Positions 45,131-55,724 of a stretch of DNA of 64,000 bases are shown here, one piece after another. The notes under the pieces were generated by a model. The model was not told where the DNA came from, did not search any database, and saw only the letters and a list, made by a program, of their open reading frames with translations. Source of the stretch: Parelaphostrongylus tenuis (Eukaryota > Nematoda > Chromadorea > Rhabditida > Metastrongylidae); the NCBI GenBank assembly GCA_019055375.1, contig JAHQIW010002266.1:186001-250000 (forward strand). The letters are read 5' to 3'. Every line of letters starts with the position of its first letter. Positions within the stretch are counted from its first letter, which is position 1. The position numbers and the translations under genes were made by a program.

Positions 45131-48100
45131 CTGAAAGACATAGTGAAGTTAAAACTATATGATGCGGAACAAAACAAAAGGTTTCTTCCAATCGACTATT
45201 TCGAGACCTCGCTTAAAAACATATAATCTGACAACGTATATTAAGCCTTTCATGAGATCTGTTGTGGCACTTATAAAGCGTCGGACACGTGTTTCGGCCT
45301 TCCAGCCTCACTGGTAGCACAATGTCTTTTCGTCCAGCCAGTTTCTCGGGGATATCCATTCGCATAGAATGAAAAATTGACGACGATCTATTCACCTCGA
45401 CGCAGGATAAAGGGATCACCGTGGTGTTCTTTGAGAGCGGTTGACTGTCGATTGCGTTGCCTTACTGGTGCTACAGAGCATAAGTAACACTTGTTGTCAG
45501 ACTACATTGCATGTGTTATAGATATGTTATCACTTTACATTGTTTTGAGCGAGGTCTCACAATAGTCGATTGAAAGGATCTGCTACATATGCTCTGTGAC
45601 AGCAGTAAGCCATAGAGTCGACAATCAATCGCTCTAAAAGGACGCCACGGCTATCTCTTCACCGTAGGCCGAGTGTAAAAAGTTCGTCGTCTATCCCCCT
45701 ACACAGGGGTTATGCCCTCGGTTAACTGATTGAACGGAAAGGCACCGTGCTACTGATGAGGCTGGAATGCCGAAACACGTACCTAGCACTTTACAAGTGC
45801 ATAACAAATCTCATGAAAAGCTCAAGATATATTATCAAAAACAAAGGCTTCTGAAAATTGCTTTTTTCTGAATCCTGAAAACTTCTAGAACTACAAAGAA
45901 GTCGCACCATCATTCCCGGAGAGAAAATTGTGCCAGATTGTGGATAATTTATGTATGCTACAGAGGACTCCCTGGGTATATTAGGAGCGCCGCGATCTGA
46001 AATTCTATCCTCTTAGAAGTCAAATCGAAAACCACAGTTATGATAAACTAGCTTAAAACTTAACCTTCTGACAAACGAAACCCTTGTCTCCACTCCTCAT
46101 GACCTCCAACATTGCTATCACGATGGCGCTGCCCATCCTGAGATAAATCCGATTCATCACTTATGAATTACTAAGAAACTACATCTTTAAAACTAAAATG
46201 TGATCGCGTACGTGACAATGCACTGGAGTTGATTGTTGAAGAGATGGAGATATGTTTGCAGACGACTCGGGTTCGTTAACAATCTTTTTCCTCTTTCCAG
46301 TTTTCCTTGAACGCTTATTTTCTTGAGCATCCAGCCATCTAATAATAGCAGATTATAACAAAAAACACGGGCTGGACGTTTGAAATGAAAAAAGACATCT
46401 TTAAGAGAACTAAATGGTAAGCAAAAAGTCGGCCTAAGATGGGAGATGAACCCGCGTTTCATGTATACCGGATACCCGTGCTATTACTTTACCATTACGG
46501 CCAACGCTTATTCATAACCCATTTCTCAATATCTCCCTATCACAGCGATTAGCCACGAACCATTATCAGGTTAGGTTGGGTAAGCAATATCGCTCCATAA
46601 ACCCAATTAAGCTGACAGCCACTGCACTTGTAAAATCCCACGATTTCCTATGTTTTCACTGCTCTTTGGAAAAACCTGTTTATGGTTGGTGACTGATAGC
46701 TATGATAGAAAGATTTTGAGGAATGCATGGTGAGTAAGCGGTGGTCTCGGCTGTGCAGTGGTAGCAGACGTCTCGGTATGGATGAAACGCGGGTTCAACA
46801 CCCGTCTGAGATCGGAGTTTTGTTTACCACTCAATTCTCTTGTGAAATATGAAAGATCACAACACTGCAAAAAAGCACTAAAAACATTTTAAAGATCTTG
46901 AAAGAAAAACGACTCAATCGTAGATGAAAATGTCCAAATATTCGAATAACCTAATGAGGTGCATAATGATAAGTTAGGATAAAACATCCTCTGTCTCATT
47001 TGAACCAAGGCACATCTCAATATCTAAAAGACATGATTGACTCTCGTTTACGCTTTTACTTGCTATACCTCAAATCTTCCTTCATGCTCTTCTATTTTCA
47101 TGAAATAGTAGACTCTGGAGAAAAAAAGTAGGGGAAATTGCTGTTTATCGTACGAAAAAAATATGCTAATTCACAGATCATCTTTAACTCTTAGACTCCT
47201 ACAGACTCTAATCTGCTTGTCTTGGTAGCAAGGGTAGACTGTCTATCCCACTTCCTCTGCAACTCTCATCCCCCAGCGTGTGAATGGCTCCACCTCCTCC
47301 TCCGCAACTGTGATCCCCAGCGTGGGAATCACAGTCTGTCTCACTCTTCTCTGCCACTTGGCGCCCTGTCTATCGAGAAGATGATAGATAGTTCGATTCT
47401 CTACCACAACACTTCGCTGTAGTTTTTTTGGTGGTATCGTTTTGATGTCGATCAGTATAGAAGGATCTTCTTTTGATATAGCAAAAAACGCTCAGCTGAC
47501 AAACATTTCCCTACTTCTTGACACGAAACATAAAATGGGGTAAAAACGCATATCCAACTCTATGCTATATTCTATGTAGATATATTATGTAGTTATAAAT
47601 TGCAGATTGTTGAACAAATGTTTATAAATAGAGTTTCTTTCTGATTAGGATGGGAAAATTAAAGACCAATCTCATTCGCTGCGGAGGATTTTTTCATTAG
47701 AGTGTTAATAACCATTCGAAAGCTGAGACTAGAGGCTACAGCCCCACATCTCCAGTTTTTCAAAATACCCCTCTATAACGCTATGACATCCAGATCAAAA
47801 ATTATGTTCACACAGGCTTTTCGCCTTCATTTTCAACACGCCCATAAATTCCTGAAAGCCAAAAATCATCTCAATGTGTAGATAAAAATTCCGTGGTGTC
47901 CCAGTAAATTGTTTTATTTGAAGTTTCGAACCTGTTCAATCATGGCGGCGCCACCTGAAGCCTTCGGTAGAAACGTATTTTCTGCTTTTGCAAAACGTTT
48001 CTGTAGTTTATCGATGACTCAAATTAAAGGGATTTCACAAACACATTTTTGAGTTCTTTGCAGCTTGTGCTATAATTTGAGTACTAGCACTCTGAGGAAG

Positions 48101-49622
48101 GAGTTTTGTACAGCGAAATATAAGTGAGATAAAAGAAAAGACATGGTTCCATGGGACAGGATCTTACTTTGAATGTTACAGTGTTATGAAGTATTTTGGA
48201 ACATTGGCGACGTCGGGCTGTAGCCTCAAGTCTCAGCTTTCGAATGGTTACTAACACTCCTGTAAGAGATACCTCTCCAGCGAATCAAATCGGTTTTTCA
48301 TTTATCCCCTCCCAATCAGAGAGAACCTAAATAAATTATATACAGCGATCGCTTGCGTTGGGGTATTACTGTATGGAATAAGGTGTGACTTGGTGTGCCA
48401 CTAATTCGAGCATATTGTAGTGCAAACAGAAGGGCAAATGAAAAAACTACAGTGAGGTGTAGCAGCAGGAGATCGAACTATCAACCATCTTCCCGATGAA
48501 CATGGTGCCGAGTGACAGCGGGGAGTGAGACAGACAGTGATTCCCACGCTGAGGGCCACAGTCGCAGAGGACGAGGTGGGGCCATTGTAACGCTGGGGGT
48601 GAGAGTGGCACGGGAAGTGGGGCAAACAGTCCACCCTTGCCGGCCAGAGACGCAGATTTGGGCCCGTGGAAGTCAAAAGGTAAAAAGAAAATAAAATAGA
48701 CAGGGACTGTTCAAATGATGAGCAATTTGTGAGAAAACTGCCCACTATCAGTCCCAATAGAATGTACTGGCACCTCACAAATCCTATACGTACTATTTGG
48801 CTATCCCATGATTCATTTCGAGGGTAAAGGTTGGATGCTTTTCTCCTAAAAAATGAGGCTGGTGATCCAAAATGTCGGTGAGGTCACCTTTGAGATAGTT
48901 CTAGTTTCCGAATTGTGTTCTCCTGCAAATGCTATTTCAGGTGCGAAAGAGCAAATGGTTTGATGGAGCAATATCAGCGCTAGATATTGGATGTGGTACC
49001 GTAGCCCAGCCTATTTCTGTTGTGGCACGTCGATTTTGCGATATGAGCCGAGTGTTATCCTGGACGTTGGGGCGGCTCTGAGTTGTTTCGAACGCTTCTC
49101 TCAACTGCTGTGGCCAACTTCCGCAGTTATTCCCCGCAGACGTCGACACTGATGATCTGCTTCTTATCGAGCACTTTTCAAAACAAAATGACATGGCAAT
49201 CGCTCGAAAAACCGAGAGCAATGTCTTCTGAACATGGAACTTAAGCTTCGGTTGAGCTGGTGGGTCTCAACCGCGAGGCAGCCAGCCAATAAGAGTGGTG
49301 GGTTTTGTTTTCGTGGAGGACCTTGGACTCATCTCCAGTGATGATCGACTTGAGAAAGTCCTGCCTATGTGTCAAAGCAGAAAACTTTTGCAAAAGGTAA
49401 AACATAAGTAGTACATTTTCCCGTGGATATGCAGAAGATCACAATAGCATCGCAGACAAATTATGCAAGAAATCACACCTTTTGCGGAGTTCCTCTCGAT
49501 CACGCCTCTCATTAACGAGTTGTCTCTGCCTTGCCTCAGCGTATCTTTCGCTGGCTAAAGCAGCGGTCTGCTTCCATGCTTCGATTGACTCGCACAGACG
49601 ATCACCCTCCGAAGATGATACC
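44753..49622 (-). CDS. five-exon gene, 3' part (charged coil plus Ser/Pro/Gln-rich protein)
   Basis: Minus-strand exons 49479-49622, 46212-46338, 46065-46137, 45908-45996 and 44753-45130 (stop) connect with matching phases (2/2, then 0, 1, 0), giving 269 residues plus unseen upstream exons. Order of regions: a highly charged helical segment (DRLCESIEAWKQTAALASER, then ARQRQLVNERRDREELRKR) likely to form a coiled coil; a basic cluster RSRKTGKRKK that looks like a nuclear localisation signal; then a low-complexity Ser/Pro/Gln/Tyr-rich tail. I do not recognise the family. It may be a nuclear protein or transcriptional regulator, by composition only. The second intron carries a mariner fossil and SINEs, and the last intron carries a hammerhead element. 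Confidence 0.6.
45266..45323 (-). ncRNA. hammerhead ribozyme motif (left arm, copy 3)
   Basis: Minus strand: 5' stem I GTGCTA, core changed to CCAGTGA, stem II GGC-TGGAAG-GCC, GAAA, perfect stem III ACACGTGT, cleavage C (GTC), and AAGTGCC closing with GGCAC-like sequence. It is in sense orientation in the host intron. The core changes probably abolish activity. Confidence 0.55.
45741..45801 (+). ncRNA. hammerhead ribozyme motif (right arm, copy 3)
   Basis: Core CTGATGA (45753-45759), stem II GGC/GCC, GAAA (45772-45775), stem I GTGCTA pairing perfectly with TAGCAC (45784-45789), outer GGCAC/AAGTGC. Stem III reads ACACGTAC instead of ACACGTGT, so the cleavage-site side carries two changes. Confidence 0.65.
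45908..45996 (-). CDS. exon of the minus-strand gene
   Basis: Acceptor AGAATTTCAG, 89 nt entering in phase 1 and leaving in phase 0, donor GTGCGA. It reads (D)RGAPNIPRESSVAYINYPQ, SGTIFSPGMM. It stays open only in the phase set by its neighbours, which supports the model. Confidence 0.55.
46065..46137 (-). CDS. exon of the minus-strand gene
   Basis: Acceptor GGATTTATCTCAG, 73 nt, donor GTTAAG. It reads DGQRHRDSNVGGHEEWRQGF, RLSE, with one base left over that completes Asp in the next exon. Confidence 0.5.
46212..46338 (-). CDS. exon of the minus-strand gene with basic cluster
   Basis: Acceptor CTGCTATTATTAG, 127 nt, donor GTACGC. It reads WLDAQENKRSRKTGKRKKIV, NEPESSANISPSLQQST. The first base completes Arg from the previous exon. 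The basic run could be a nuclear localisation signal. Confidence 0.5.
46430..46505 (-). repeat. tRNA-derived SINE head
   Basis: Minus strand GGCCGTAATGGTAAAGTAAT and GCGGGTTCATCTCCCATCTT (B box), in the intron of the minus-strand gene and in sense orientation. Confidence 0.5.
46730..46885 (+). repeat. tRNA-derived SINE (CGGTGGTGTAGTGG family)
   Basis: GCGGTGGTCTCGGCTGTGCA head, GCGGGTTCAACACCCGTCTG B box, tail TTTACCACTCAATTCTCTTG, then a poly-A-rich end. Confidence 0.6.
47215..47475 (+). repeat. arm of the GACTTCCA foldback family
   Basis: GGTAGACTGTCTATCCCAC, CAGCGTGGGAATCACAGTCT, CTACCACAACACTTCGCTGT and GATGTCGATCAGTATAGAAG match the left arm at 53690-53890. Its partner arm is at 48410-48690 in inverse orientation. 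Confidence 0.6.
47670..48335. mobile_element. long inverted-repeat element (TTCGCTGG family), copy 4
   Basis: Left end AATCTCATTCGCTGCGGAGG...TTAATAACCATTCGAAAGCT, right end AGCTTTCGAATGGTTACTAA...CCAGCGAATCAAATCGG. The arms are clear inverted repeats. It is nested between the two foldback arms 47215-47475 and 48410-48690. Confidence 0.6.
48410..48690 (-). repeat. partner arm of the GACTTCCA foldback family
   Basis: AGTGATTCCCACGCTGAGGG, AGTCGCAGAGGACGAGGTGG, CAGTCCACCCTTGCCGGCCA and GTGGAAGTCAAAAG match the right arm at 54700-54925. Confidence 0.6.
48940..49385 (-). pseudogene. mariner-type transposase fossil
   Basis: On the minus strand, in order: QDFLKSIITGDESKVLHENK (the VTGDEKW motif), then QQLREAFETTQSRPNVQDNT, and TEIGWATVPHPISSADIAPS followed by NHLLFRT (matching GWxxxxHPPYSPDLAPSDYHLF). 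Stops and frame breaks are present. It is unrelated in detail to the 6.7 kb fossil, so it is a separate insertion. It lies in an intron of the minus-strand gene and, being in the same orientation, mimics an exon. Confidence 0.7.
49479..49622 (-). CDS. coiled-coil exon of the minus-strand gene
   Basis: Acceptor TCTAACTTCAG, 144 nt, donor GTGTGA. It reads VSSSEGDRLCESIEAWKQTA, ALASERYAEARQRQLVNERR, DREELRK. It is uniformly charged and predicted helical. The exon upstream, entering in phase 2, was not found before the SINE-rich region at 50.5 kb. Confidence 0.55.
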
Positions 49623-49739
49623 CTGAAGTTAGAAAAGAAAATTGGAAAAGTGCGAAAAAAGTTAAGAATTATAGCGCGCTTCTTTTCTACTAGCGAGGAA
49701 CAATTAAAGAAACTACACCCTTTGTCGGACAAGAATTCT

Positions 49740-50410
49740 CCTAGGGAGGTGAGTAATCATTTATAAGCTTAAATTTCTGGCTACTGTACTACGAGATCAC
49801 TTTCTGAGAAGAACCTTTTTTTAAAAGTTGTGACAGAAAGAAGACATTAGGGCTTCACACATGCGCTTTTTTCGCAAGGCACAGCTCTTCCTTCAGACTA
49901 TTGGTAAATATTCGATAGCGTGAAATTCGGTTATTCCAATGCTGCGCTTAATTTTTGGGAAAAATCATTTTACCGCAGAGTAGCCGGGAAGACAAGATTG
50001 TTTCACATATGCGGGCGCTTGTTTTTCGGCTAATCTACGGGCTGAGCTGCTCGCGGTTTCGACACGGAAATCGATCGATGGCACCGAGGCGGCTCGCATG
50101 TGAAGTGCGATTTTTGTTAAACAATTAGAAAATCTTTTCTCCACATCAATAAAAATCTAGATAAAACGTATGATTCTGATACTACAAGATCTCCTCTACA
50201 CGTTTGGATGCTTTTGGTACTTCCAGCACGCGGTCGATGTAAAACATACTCTTATTTTGATTTCTACATCATTATAAGTCTTTTTTGAAACGGTCGCGTA
50301 GCGCAGTAGTCCAAGGCTAAGGCGTTCGAATGACTACTAACACTCATTGGGAAAATTCTCATCCAGCGAAAGGGGTCGTTTCTTCATATGCTTCTCTTCA
50401 ACAGAAATAA
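49740..50410. repeat. partial copy of the TTCGCTGGACAA inverted-repeat family
   Basis: TTCTCATCCAGCGAAAGGGG at the right side and internal stretches (ATTCGATAGCGTGAAATTCG, GTTTTTCGGCTAATC) match the 29.4-30.2 kb element. Confidence 0.45.
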
Positions 50411-50499
50411 ACCTTGAACGCTTCCATGTACTGCGTTGAAAGAGTGACTGACGTGAACACCACTGAATAAAGCAGTGGTATGAGAACAGTGAAGGACAG

Positions 50500-50830
50500 A
50501 AGGGAGACACAATAGAAGAGAAGATAAGGAAAAAATGGAGCTCTCGCAGCGATCAATCGCTCAAGGGATGCACCACGCAATTGTCTCCAATTTTTAATTT
50601 CGTTTGAGGTGACTGAGTGCATATCAACCTTCACAATGACTCGTAGTGGCCAATCTCCGCATGGAGTCAGTGCTGGTATCCTCCCAGACAAGTCATATCA
50701 GTTCAACGACACTGGAGAGATGGAAGGCTTGATGAGCCTTGAGCGCAGGATCGAACATCCGATCATCGACTGATCGATCATATATGCCGCAGAGCAGCTT
50801 TAACCACTGCGCTATAGAAGCTCTTAGAGA
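50500..50830 (-). repeat. tRNA-derived SINE (GAGCGCATGTGGCGCAG family)
   Basis: Minus-strand head TATAGCGCAGTGGTTAAAGC at its 5' end (about 50815), tail with GTCATTGTGAAGGTTGATAT. It marks the left end of the 5.5-kb tandem duplication. Confidence 0.6.
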
Positions 50831-51091
50831 AAAGAGAAGAAAAAAGAAGAACTCACGATGGATCTGGCACAGCAGAGTTGTTCCCATTTATGTGTGGACA
50901 GGGCAGTTCGTCAGATGTGACAGCCGGCTCCATCCTGCAAAAAAGGCACGACTTCTTGGGCTAAAAGGACAAACAGAACGGACTTCAGACATCAATACTT
51001 GAGAGGCGTCACAACGAACACTGAGATTCGAGTAGGAAAAACAAGACATGCACTCATTAAATTTCTCGCTAGTGATAACGTAAGAGGGAAG

Positions 51092-51310
51092 GCGCCGCGG
51101 CCGAGTGATTGTGAAGTCCGTCGCGACGGGCTCCGGCTAAGCCCCGCCCCACACTCTCCGGCGGTCAACAACGAACGCTCTACGCAAACGTCGCAGCCAA
51201 GCTATCCTCGAGATTGCAAAGAGACGTGTCTAACCAGTATTCTACGACATTCAAGAAGAAGACGAGAAACGAACTGAATTCTAGAAGTAGTGGGATGAGC
51301 ACAGTAAAAA
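51092..51310 (+). repeat. tRNA-Ser/Leu-like SINE
   Basis: GGCGCCGCGGCCGAGTGATT head, ACTCTCCGGCGGTCAACAAC and CTATCCTCGAGATTGCAAAG. Same family as 33822. Confidence 0.6.
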
Positions 51311-51414
51311 AGGAAACGCTGTTAACACGGATCAATAGAGTATCAAAGATAACATACGATGGTTTCAGGGGAATGAGCTTTTTTTACAAAACACGGAAAA
51401 TACCCAACAATGAG

Positions 51415-51710
51415 GAGGGCTGTGCAAAAACGTTTGCGTCAGCCGGGATTCGAACTCAGACCTCACTCTTTCCGGGAGCGCAATGCTAACCGTTGCACCA
51501 CCGACGCTCGTTTTGCACAGTACTCTTTTTACGCTATAACGCGTTATCTGCCAACAGCCAACCGTCGTCGGTCTTACTCCCGCTAACGGGAAGAGTGAGA
51601 TCTGAGTTCGAGTCCAGGCTGACGCAAGTATTTTTGCACAGCACTCCACATTATTGGGCAAACTGTAACATCACGCCACCGCAAGTGGCGGTCAAATAAA
51701 AAGAATTCTG
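51415..51710. repeat. head-to-head tRNA-SINE pair
   Basis: Minus-strand SINE (GCGTCAGCCGGGATTCGAAC at left; head GAGCGTCGGTGGTGCAACGG near 51510) followed by a + strand SINE 3' half (GAGTTCGAGTCCAGGCTGACGC) with the tail CACCGCAAGTGGCGGTCAAA and AATAAA. Confidence 0.7.
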
Positions 51711-51837
51711 ACTGATTATCGGTACCCAATGTCTGTCAACAAGAGTGGGTTCGATGGCGATAGCGGCTGCCCCGCCAGACCGTCGACGGTTGGCTGTTGG
51801 CAGATAACGCGTTATAGCCTAAGAAAAAGTGCTCTGC

Positions 51838-52005
51838 AAAACGAGCTTCGGTGGTGCAACGGTTAGCATACGCTGCCGGAAAGAGCGAGATCTGGGTTCG
51901 AGTCCCGGCTGACGCAAGAATTTCTGCACAGCGCTCCACATCATTGGGTTTTCTGTAACATCGTACCACCGCAAGTGGCGGTCAAATAAAAAGAATTCAC
52001 TGAAA
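51838..52005 (+). repeat. tRNA-derived SINE (GCGTC...GACGC family), near complete
   Basis: GCTTCGGTGGTGCAACGGTT head (A box), GGGTTCGAGTCCCGGCTGAC (B box), tail TCTGCACAGCGCTCCACATC, CCGCAAGTGGCGGTCAAATAAA in two overlapping stretches. It is the clearest example of the family, about 165 bp. Confidence 0.75.
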
Positions 52006-52287
52006 ATAATCGATTGATTGAGCGGAGATCCGACAAGAAAAGAAGGCACTCAAGAAGCATTGCGAAGTGGCTCGCATGACATGCATCCGGGTCACAGTGA
52101 CGGTAACGAATGATCAGGAGCCTCCCGTACGCAACGGATGCGGCATGAAACGTCGTTTCGATAGTATTATCGAAGATTAATATGTTGTGACTTTGTCACA
52201 AAATCGTCAGGATAAAATCCTCAGTTAAATGGATATGAACGAATTTAAAACCGTTGATGACGACATGAGTCGTTTTTAGCTCACGTC

Positions 52288-52312
52288 TCTCTCTCTCTCT
52301 CTCTGTCTTTCG
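52288..52312. repeat. (CT)n microsatellite
   Basis: Pure CT run. The paralogue at 57606-57652 is longer and interrupted by GCGC. Confidence 0.9.
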
Positions 52313-52574
52313 TCTGTCTCGAAGTAAATATGCATAAGCGCGCGATTCCGCGCAGATCTGGCACTTAATTCATGACTTATTCCATTATTCCTATCCTTGT
52401 TTCAAATATTTGATATTTATTACAAAACCTACCACTAGCAGTTCCACGGTACACTGCATACATCATTTTTATCTCATTCATTTCAACCATCTACTTATAA
52501 TTACTTCCAAATTATTGTGGCTCGTCACGCGACCGCGTCGCGCGCCGTGCAAGATCTCAACGCCGTTCTCGAAG

Positions 52575-52880
52575 GGTTTAGGCGCATGCGGCGAAGTGCT
52601 TAGGGGTGCTCTTCGACACACACACACACACCATGGTCGATGGTTCAATTCTGAGCCCAAGGCTCACCAAGCTTTGCATCCCTTCAGAATCAGTGGGCTG
52701 GTATTGGACTTATCTGGCAGTGAAGCTGCACTGAATTGATACATCGGGGGTAGGCCATCGCGAATTGTTCTAAAGCTCAGATATGTGTCCAGCCACCACT
52801 TACGATGCTGGATTAAGACAAATGAATGGCTCATCATTAAAGAGTTGATGAATGCTGAGAGCTTTTATGCTTGTCGTTCT
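52575..52880 (+). repeat. tRNA-derived SINE (GAGCGCATGTGGCGCAG family), diverged
   Basis: GGCGCATGCGGCGAAGTGCT head, CACCATGGTCGATGGTTCAA B-box region, long tail to GAGAGCTTTTATGC. Paralogue at 57950. Confidence 0.6.
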
Positions 52881-53027
52881 TTGGACAAAGTTACAATTTT
52901 TTGAAGGGAAAATTAGAAATAAAAGGAAACCACCTAAGTAGATTGGAACTGTTAAGAGACAAGAGAATCAAGGCAACACACACTTCAAAGCCGCCTTCAA
53001 TTATACCCCTTTATCTGTTTAAAACGA

Positions 53028-53330
53028 GCGCATGTGGCGCAGTGGTTAGAGGTGCTCTGCGTCGCACACGAGGTCAATGTTTCGACTTCGCGCTCATGGC
53101 TCATCACGCCACCCATCCCTCCGAGGTCGGTAAATTGGTACCAGACAGGTCTGAGACTTGTCTGGAAGGATAAGCAGCACTGACTCGGTTCAGCGGGAGG
53201 CCACCGCGAGTCATTGTAAAGGCCAGATATGCATTCAATCACCTCTAACGAAGTTAAGAATTGAAGTGGAATGCATGGCGCATCCCTCAGAGAATGATCA
53301 ACGCCGAGAGCTTTATCCTTTTTCTATCCT
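53028..53330 (+). repeat. tRNA-derived SINE (GAGCGCATGTGGCGCAG family), near complete
   Basis: GAGCGCATGTGGCGCAGTGG, then GGTGCTCTGCGTCGCACACG, a tRNA-like CGCGCTC closure, tail with GGTAAATTGGTACCAGACAG, GGATAAGCAGCACTGACTCG, and 3' GAGAGCTTTATCCTTTTTC. Paralogue at 58384. Confidence 0.7.
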
Positions 53331-53659
53331 TATTTGTTATAAATAAATTGTGATTCACCCGCCTATAATTCCCGAAAAATCGATGGCCACTTGTGAAATA
53401 TCGTGGTAAATAGTCAGGTGATACTAGCATTGCGATGGAATGATATACAATTGACAAGCACGTCACTATGGTATGACTAGCGTAGAGATATATCAATTAT
53501 CCCGGTCAACATATTGGCGAGCGATAGCCCACGGCGCTAACCTCGCTCCGCCACTAGCCCTCAGTGACGCGGAGTCGAGTGCCTCGCGAAGCAGACCCTG
53601 GATCCCTTCATCAGTGTGGGCTCGTTACGGGGCGGAGCTAGCGTCGTGAACCAACGTGT

Positions 53660-54925
53660 TACCACTTTTGACTTCCACGAACCCAATGACTGTCTAGCTG
53701 GCAAAGGTGGACTGTCTGCTCCACCTCCTACTCTGCGACTGTAATCCCCTGCGTGGGAATCACTGTCGTCTCTGTGCCGTTCATCGCGAGGAAAGTTGGT
53801 GGTACGATCCCCTACCACAGCACTTCACTGTTGGCTTTTTTTGGTATCATCTTTTTTGATGTCAATTAGTACTAAAGGTTCTTCTATAAACGTAACTATT
53901 ATAGCAAAAAGCGCTCAGTTGTCCAAAATTTCGCTCCTTTTTGATACAAAACGTGAATTCATGGGGGTAACAATGCACATCCAACTTTTTCGCCTGAATG
54001 ACAATGCTAGATGGCATGCCAGGTGGTTTCTTACGTAGTGATGGACAACCTCAACAAATGTAGATGGTTTCACTGAAGATACTTGGAGAAGTACGAACTG
54101 GACGAAGTACAAGGAACTGTCTTGAGGGCATCTATAATTGAAAATAAATAAGTAGCTCATATGGATTTGAGATCTTTTTTGAACTAAACTACATAAGAAA
54201 TTATCACATTATCATCCAAATATTTTTATTATATTATGTTTATTATTTCATTATTTTATTTTTATATTTTTATCAAATGTTCATTCAAATATTCATTCAA
54301 TTTATGAATGATAATTTGCTAATTTTCTGTGTAGTTTAGTTTTAAAAAAAAAAAGATCTCACATCCATGTGAGCAACTTATTTCTTTTCAATTTAATATG
54401 CCCTCTAGACAGTCCCTTGCACTTCGTCCAGTTCATACCTCTCCAAATATCTTCAGCGGAACCATCTACAAATGTTGAGGCTGTCCATAACTACGTAAGA
54501 AACCACCTGGACCTGGCATCCATCTGGCATTATCATTCAAGCGAAAAAACTTGGCTAGGCGTTTTTACCCCATGGATTTACGTTTTGTATCAAAAAGTAG
54601 TGAAATGTTAGACAAGTCGGCACTTTTTTGCTATAATAATTACGTTATAGAAGAACCTTCAATACTAATCGATATCACAAAGATAACCCAAAAAAAACCG
54701 CAGTGAAGTGTTTTGATGGAGGATCGAACCAGCAACCATCTTTCCGATGGACAGCAGAGAGAAGGGAGACCGACAGTGATTCCCACGCCGCAGGTTACAG
54801 TCGCAGAGGAGGAGATGGAGCCATTCTCACGATGGGGGTAAGAGTGGCAGAGATGGTGAGGCAGACAGTCCACCTTTGCCAGCAGGGCACGCAGATTTGG
54901 GTCCATGGAAGTCAAAAAGTTAAAG
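53660..54925. mobile_element. long foldback element with about 525-bp and 575-bp arms
   Basis: The left arm 53660-54183 is repeated inverted at 54351-54925: CTTTTGACTTCCACGAACCC against GTGGAAGTCAAAAAG, CATCCAACTTTTTCGCCTGA against CAAGCGAAAAAACTTGG, and ACTGTCTTGAGGGCAT against ATGCCCTCTAGACAGT. The 167-bp spacer (54184-54350) is AT-rich. There is no ORF of recognisable kind, so it is a non-autonomous foldback or MITE of unknown family. Confidence 0.8.
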
Positions 54926-55070
54926 GCACAGAAGACATTGGTATGCCATGCATGACAAAGTTGATGCATTTCAAACTCAGTAGCCTATGCTAATGCACCT
55001 ATATTGTCCATAACATCAATTTAACAAAGTCAGCAAAATCCTAGAACGATATTACCACGAGAACCATGAA

Positions 55071-55289
55071 TTAACCCTTTGAAGACCATGAGAGTCATTT
55101 TGATGCTCAACGTGTGACGTCGAATCTCACTCAGCAACTGTGATGGTGGCGTCGTGTCTCGTAGGAAAGCAGGCAGACAACGACACACTTATGCATAGAT
55201 ATACAGGATTGTGTAAATGCCGCGCAAGTGACGGCACGACGCCGCCTGCCGATCAACGCTGGTCCCCAAAAGGTTAGTGAAGGGGTTAA
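55071..55289. mobile_element. piggyBac-like MITE, second subfamily
   Basis: Left end TTAACCCTTTGAAGACCA at 55071, right end TGGTCCCCAAAAGGTTAG followed by a second possible end AGGGGTTAA. The GC-rich interior has GACGTCGAATCTCACTCAGC. Paralogue at 60219. Confidence 0.65.
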
Positions 55290-55724
55290 GTTCAATTTAT
55301 AAAACAGAACAACAAATAACTACATGATTCCTGAGATACTACTATCTACAAAAAGTTCGAATAAGTTTTTTTCCTGCAAATATGACGAAATATTTCAAAA
55401 GACGAGGGCACTAAACTGTATGAGTGAACAAATCACACGTTCATAAATGGTATGAAAGACTTGGGCTACTAACATCACACTACTCTATCAGTGGCATACA
55501 TGAAAAATCTCTTATGGCAGCCGATAATTTCAAAACGCTTGACTGAGCGCGTAAATCTGAGCAAAGTATTCATGAAAATCCAAGGATTCTTATGTTCTTA
55601 CTGCTTTTCGCAGTATTATGATGTTTCAAGTATATCCAAGAAGACTGAGTAGTAGGCAAAAGACCGATCTCAGGCCGGAGTTGAGATCACTATGACAGAG
55701 AGATCTTGAAGATAGAGTGATGGA

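Larger units (their letters stand above)
45190..45850. mobile_element. hammerhead-ribozyme element, copy 3
   Basis: The left end CAATCGACTATTTCGAGACC is the reverse complement of a middle segment (GAGCGAGGTCTCACAATAGTCGATTG, in two stretches near 45550). Hammerheads lie at 45266-45323 (minus) and 45741-45801 (plus). The middle and right parts match copy 1 closely, including TACATATGCTCTGTGACA and GGCACCGTGCTACTGATGAG. It is entirely inside the last intron of the minus-strand gene. Confidence 0.65.

Noticed and set aside
47222..47422. Open frame with VDCLSHFLCNSHPP, repeated at 48.5, 54.7 and 59.1 kb
   Set aside because: It is the translation of the foldback-element arm; it occurs on both strands with different breaks, so it is not a protein family.
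48937..49221. 94-codon minus-strand open frame as an exon of the minus-strand gene
   Set aside because: Its motif order (QQLREAF, RPNVQDN, GWATVPHP, DIAPSNHLLF) is that of a mariner transposase, and the flanking frame continues the transposase, so it is a fossil and not a host exon.
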